Below are positions 63,206 through 64,000 of a DNA stretch of 64,000 nucleotides, piece after piece; positions within the stretch are counted from its first letter, which is position 1, and each line of letters starts with the position of its first letter. Origin of the DNA: an uncultured Arachnia sp. (lineage in GTDB: Bacteria > Actinomycetota > Actinomycetes > Propionibacteriales > Propionibacteriaceae); assembly GCA_934636715.1 (NCBI GenBank), contig CAKUBE010000008.1:1-64000 (forward strand), in the 5' to 3' direction. The translations under genes were made by a program, and so were the position numbers. Under the pieces are notes generated by a model, which saw only the letters and a list, made by a program, of their open reading frames with translations, was not told the DNA's origin and did no database searches.

Positions 63206-64000
63206 TTACTCCGCGCCGCGGAGGCGCCGAAGCGCCTGGACGGCGACGTCGCCGTCGGTGGTCATCCAGAAGTCCGGCAGTGAGGCGCGCAGGTAGGACC
63301 CGTACCGGGCCGTGGCCAGCCGCGGGTCGAGCATCGCGACGACGCCCCTGTCCTCGGCGCGGCGGATCAGCCGCCCCGCGCCCTGGGCGAGGAGAAGCGC
63401 CGCATGCGTCGCCGCCACGCTCATGAAGCCGTTGCCGCCGGCATCGTCGACGGCCTTCTTGCGGGCCTGCATCAGCGGGTCGTCGGGGCGCGGGAACGGG
63501 ATCTTGTCGACGATCACGAGCTGGCAGGTCTCGCCGGGGACGTCGACGCCCTGCCACAACGAGAGTGTGCCGAACAGGGACGCCGAGGGGTTGGCGGTGA
63601 ATCGCGCCGTCAGCTCGCTCAACTGGGCGTCGCCCTGGCACAGGATGGTCAGGTGCGGCAGTTCGCGGCGGCAGTGCTCCGCGGCCTGCTCGGCGGCGCG
63701 GCGCGAGGCGAACAACCCGAGCGTGCGGCCGTCGGCCGCCCACATCAGCTGCGCGATCTCCGCGAGCGTCGCCTCGCTCAGGCCGTCCCTGCCCGGAGGC
63801 GGAAGCCGGCGCGCCACGTAGAGGATGCCCTGGCGGCGGTAGTCGAACGGCGAGCCGACGTCGAGGCCGCGCCACGAGAACTCGTCGCCCTCCAGTTCCC
63901 CGCCTTCGACCCTTTCGGACCGCACAAGACCGACGGCGGCCGCCGCGGGCTCGAACTCCCCGCCGAGCGTGAGCGTGGCGGAGGTCAGCACCGTCGGCGT
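63206..64000 (-). CDS. DinG-like ATP-dependent DNA helicase, C-terminal part
   Basis: The gene is cut by the window edge; the visible 264 residues are the C-terminus of an XPD/DinG-like superfamily 2 helicase. The end-region motifs are present: VLTSATLTLGGEF (motif III), LGLFASRRAAEQAAEHC, LFGTLSLWQGVDVPG (motif V) and ALLLAQGAGRLIRRAEDRGV (motif VI, Q-x2-G-R-x2-R). The N-terminus with the Walker A motif is outside. It is convergent with lexA with 16 bp between, and may be part of the SOS response, although its promoter is not visible here. Confidence 0.88.
   Translation of the reverse strand, partial: TPTVLTSATLTLGGEFEPAAAAVGLVRSERVEGGELEGDEFSWRGLDVGSPFDYRRQGILYVARRLPPPGRDGLSEATLAEIAQLMWAADGRTLGLFASRRAAEQAAEHCRRELPHLTILCQGDAQLSELTARFTANPSASLFGTLSLWQGVDVPGETCQLVIVDKIPFPRPDDPLMQARKKAVDDAGGNGFMSVAATHAALLLAQGAGRLIRRAEDRGVVAMLDPRLATARYGSYLRASLPDFWMTTDGDVAVQALRRLRGAE

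Overview
The window is high-GC, gene-dense actinobacterial chromosome. The gene set fits Actinomycetota, most likely Propionibacteriaceae or a close relative. Supporting signs are a PPA1309-family protein beside a UPF0182 membrane protein, UvrD2 with a C-terminal HRDC domain, a complete recC-recB-recD operon, a divergent rpoD/sigB-like pair, a DUF5679 zinc ribbon, and a B12-dependent class II ribonucleotide reductase downstream of nrdR. The family assignment is inference. No rRNA operon or CRISPR array is present. One tRNA (initiator fMet) is seen.

Layout. 0-3.2 kb is the decayed end of an integrated element. It holds a shattered helicase/methylase-like pseudogene (225-851), a small membrane protein, and a large serine recombinase that has lost its catalytic N-terminus and reads into the 3' end of the tRNA-fMet gene. 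3.2-13.8 kb is core genome: an aldo/keto reductase, a DUF1349 protein, two M16 peptidases, UPF0182, PPA1309, a PDZ/Lon-type protease and a DUF2342 metalloprotease. 13.6-26.9 kb carries a short zinc ribbon, a ThiF-like remnant, a secreted protein and lipoprotein pair, and a recombination/repair block (uvrD2, recC, recB, recD). 26.2-37.7 kb holds a TetR regulator, an aminotransferase, a glutamate-cysteine ligase/amidotransferase pair, two sigma-70 factors, tesB, an MFS transporter, a GH3 enzyme and CorA. 37.7-41.5 kb is a tandem pair of paralogous secreted leucine-rich-repeat proteins. 41.5-49.4 kb contains hrpA, a universal stress protein, a PPOX-like protein, a MITE-like element, a YbjN-like chaperone, an AlbA_2 protein and a DedA protein. 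49.4-52.8 kb contains ilvD, a NUDIX hydrolase and a sulfurtransferase. 52.8-55.1 kb is a small island between 79-bp imperfect direct repeats; it carries an orphan CdiA-CT-like tRNase domain protein and a pRiA4b/UPF0158 fusion. 55.3-58.2 kb holds an SPFH/DUF4328 pair and a Tat-exported acetamidase-like enzyme. 58.2-64 kb is the nrdR-nrdJ and lexA region, with a small divergent membrane protein under LexA-type boxes, ending in a DinG-like helicase cut by the window edge.

How the genes work together. Genome maintenance dominates: RecBCD, UvrD2, LexA, the DinG-like helicase, and NrdJ under NrdR. Three GAAC-N4-GTTC type boxes sit between lexA and the small divergent membrane gene, the position used by SOS division inhibitors in other actinobacteria. 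Two transcription initiation factors are encoded back to back around a spacer with two inverted repeats.

The strongest leads are: (1) the LysM-less SOS membrane protein; (2) the island with an orphan contact-toxin nuclease domain; (3) a dispersed ~57-bp repeat that lies in frame inside recB, with a diverged copy inside hrpA; (4) the recombinase that overlaps the tRNA-fMet gene and its terminator; (5) the duplicated secreted LRR proteins with their upstream regions.
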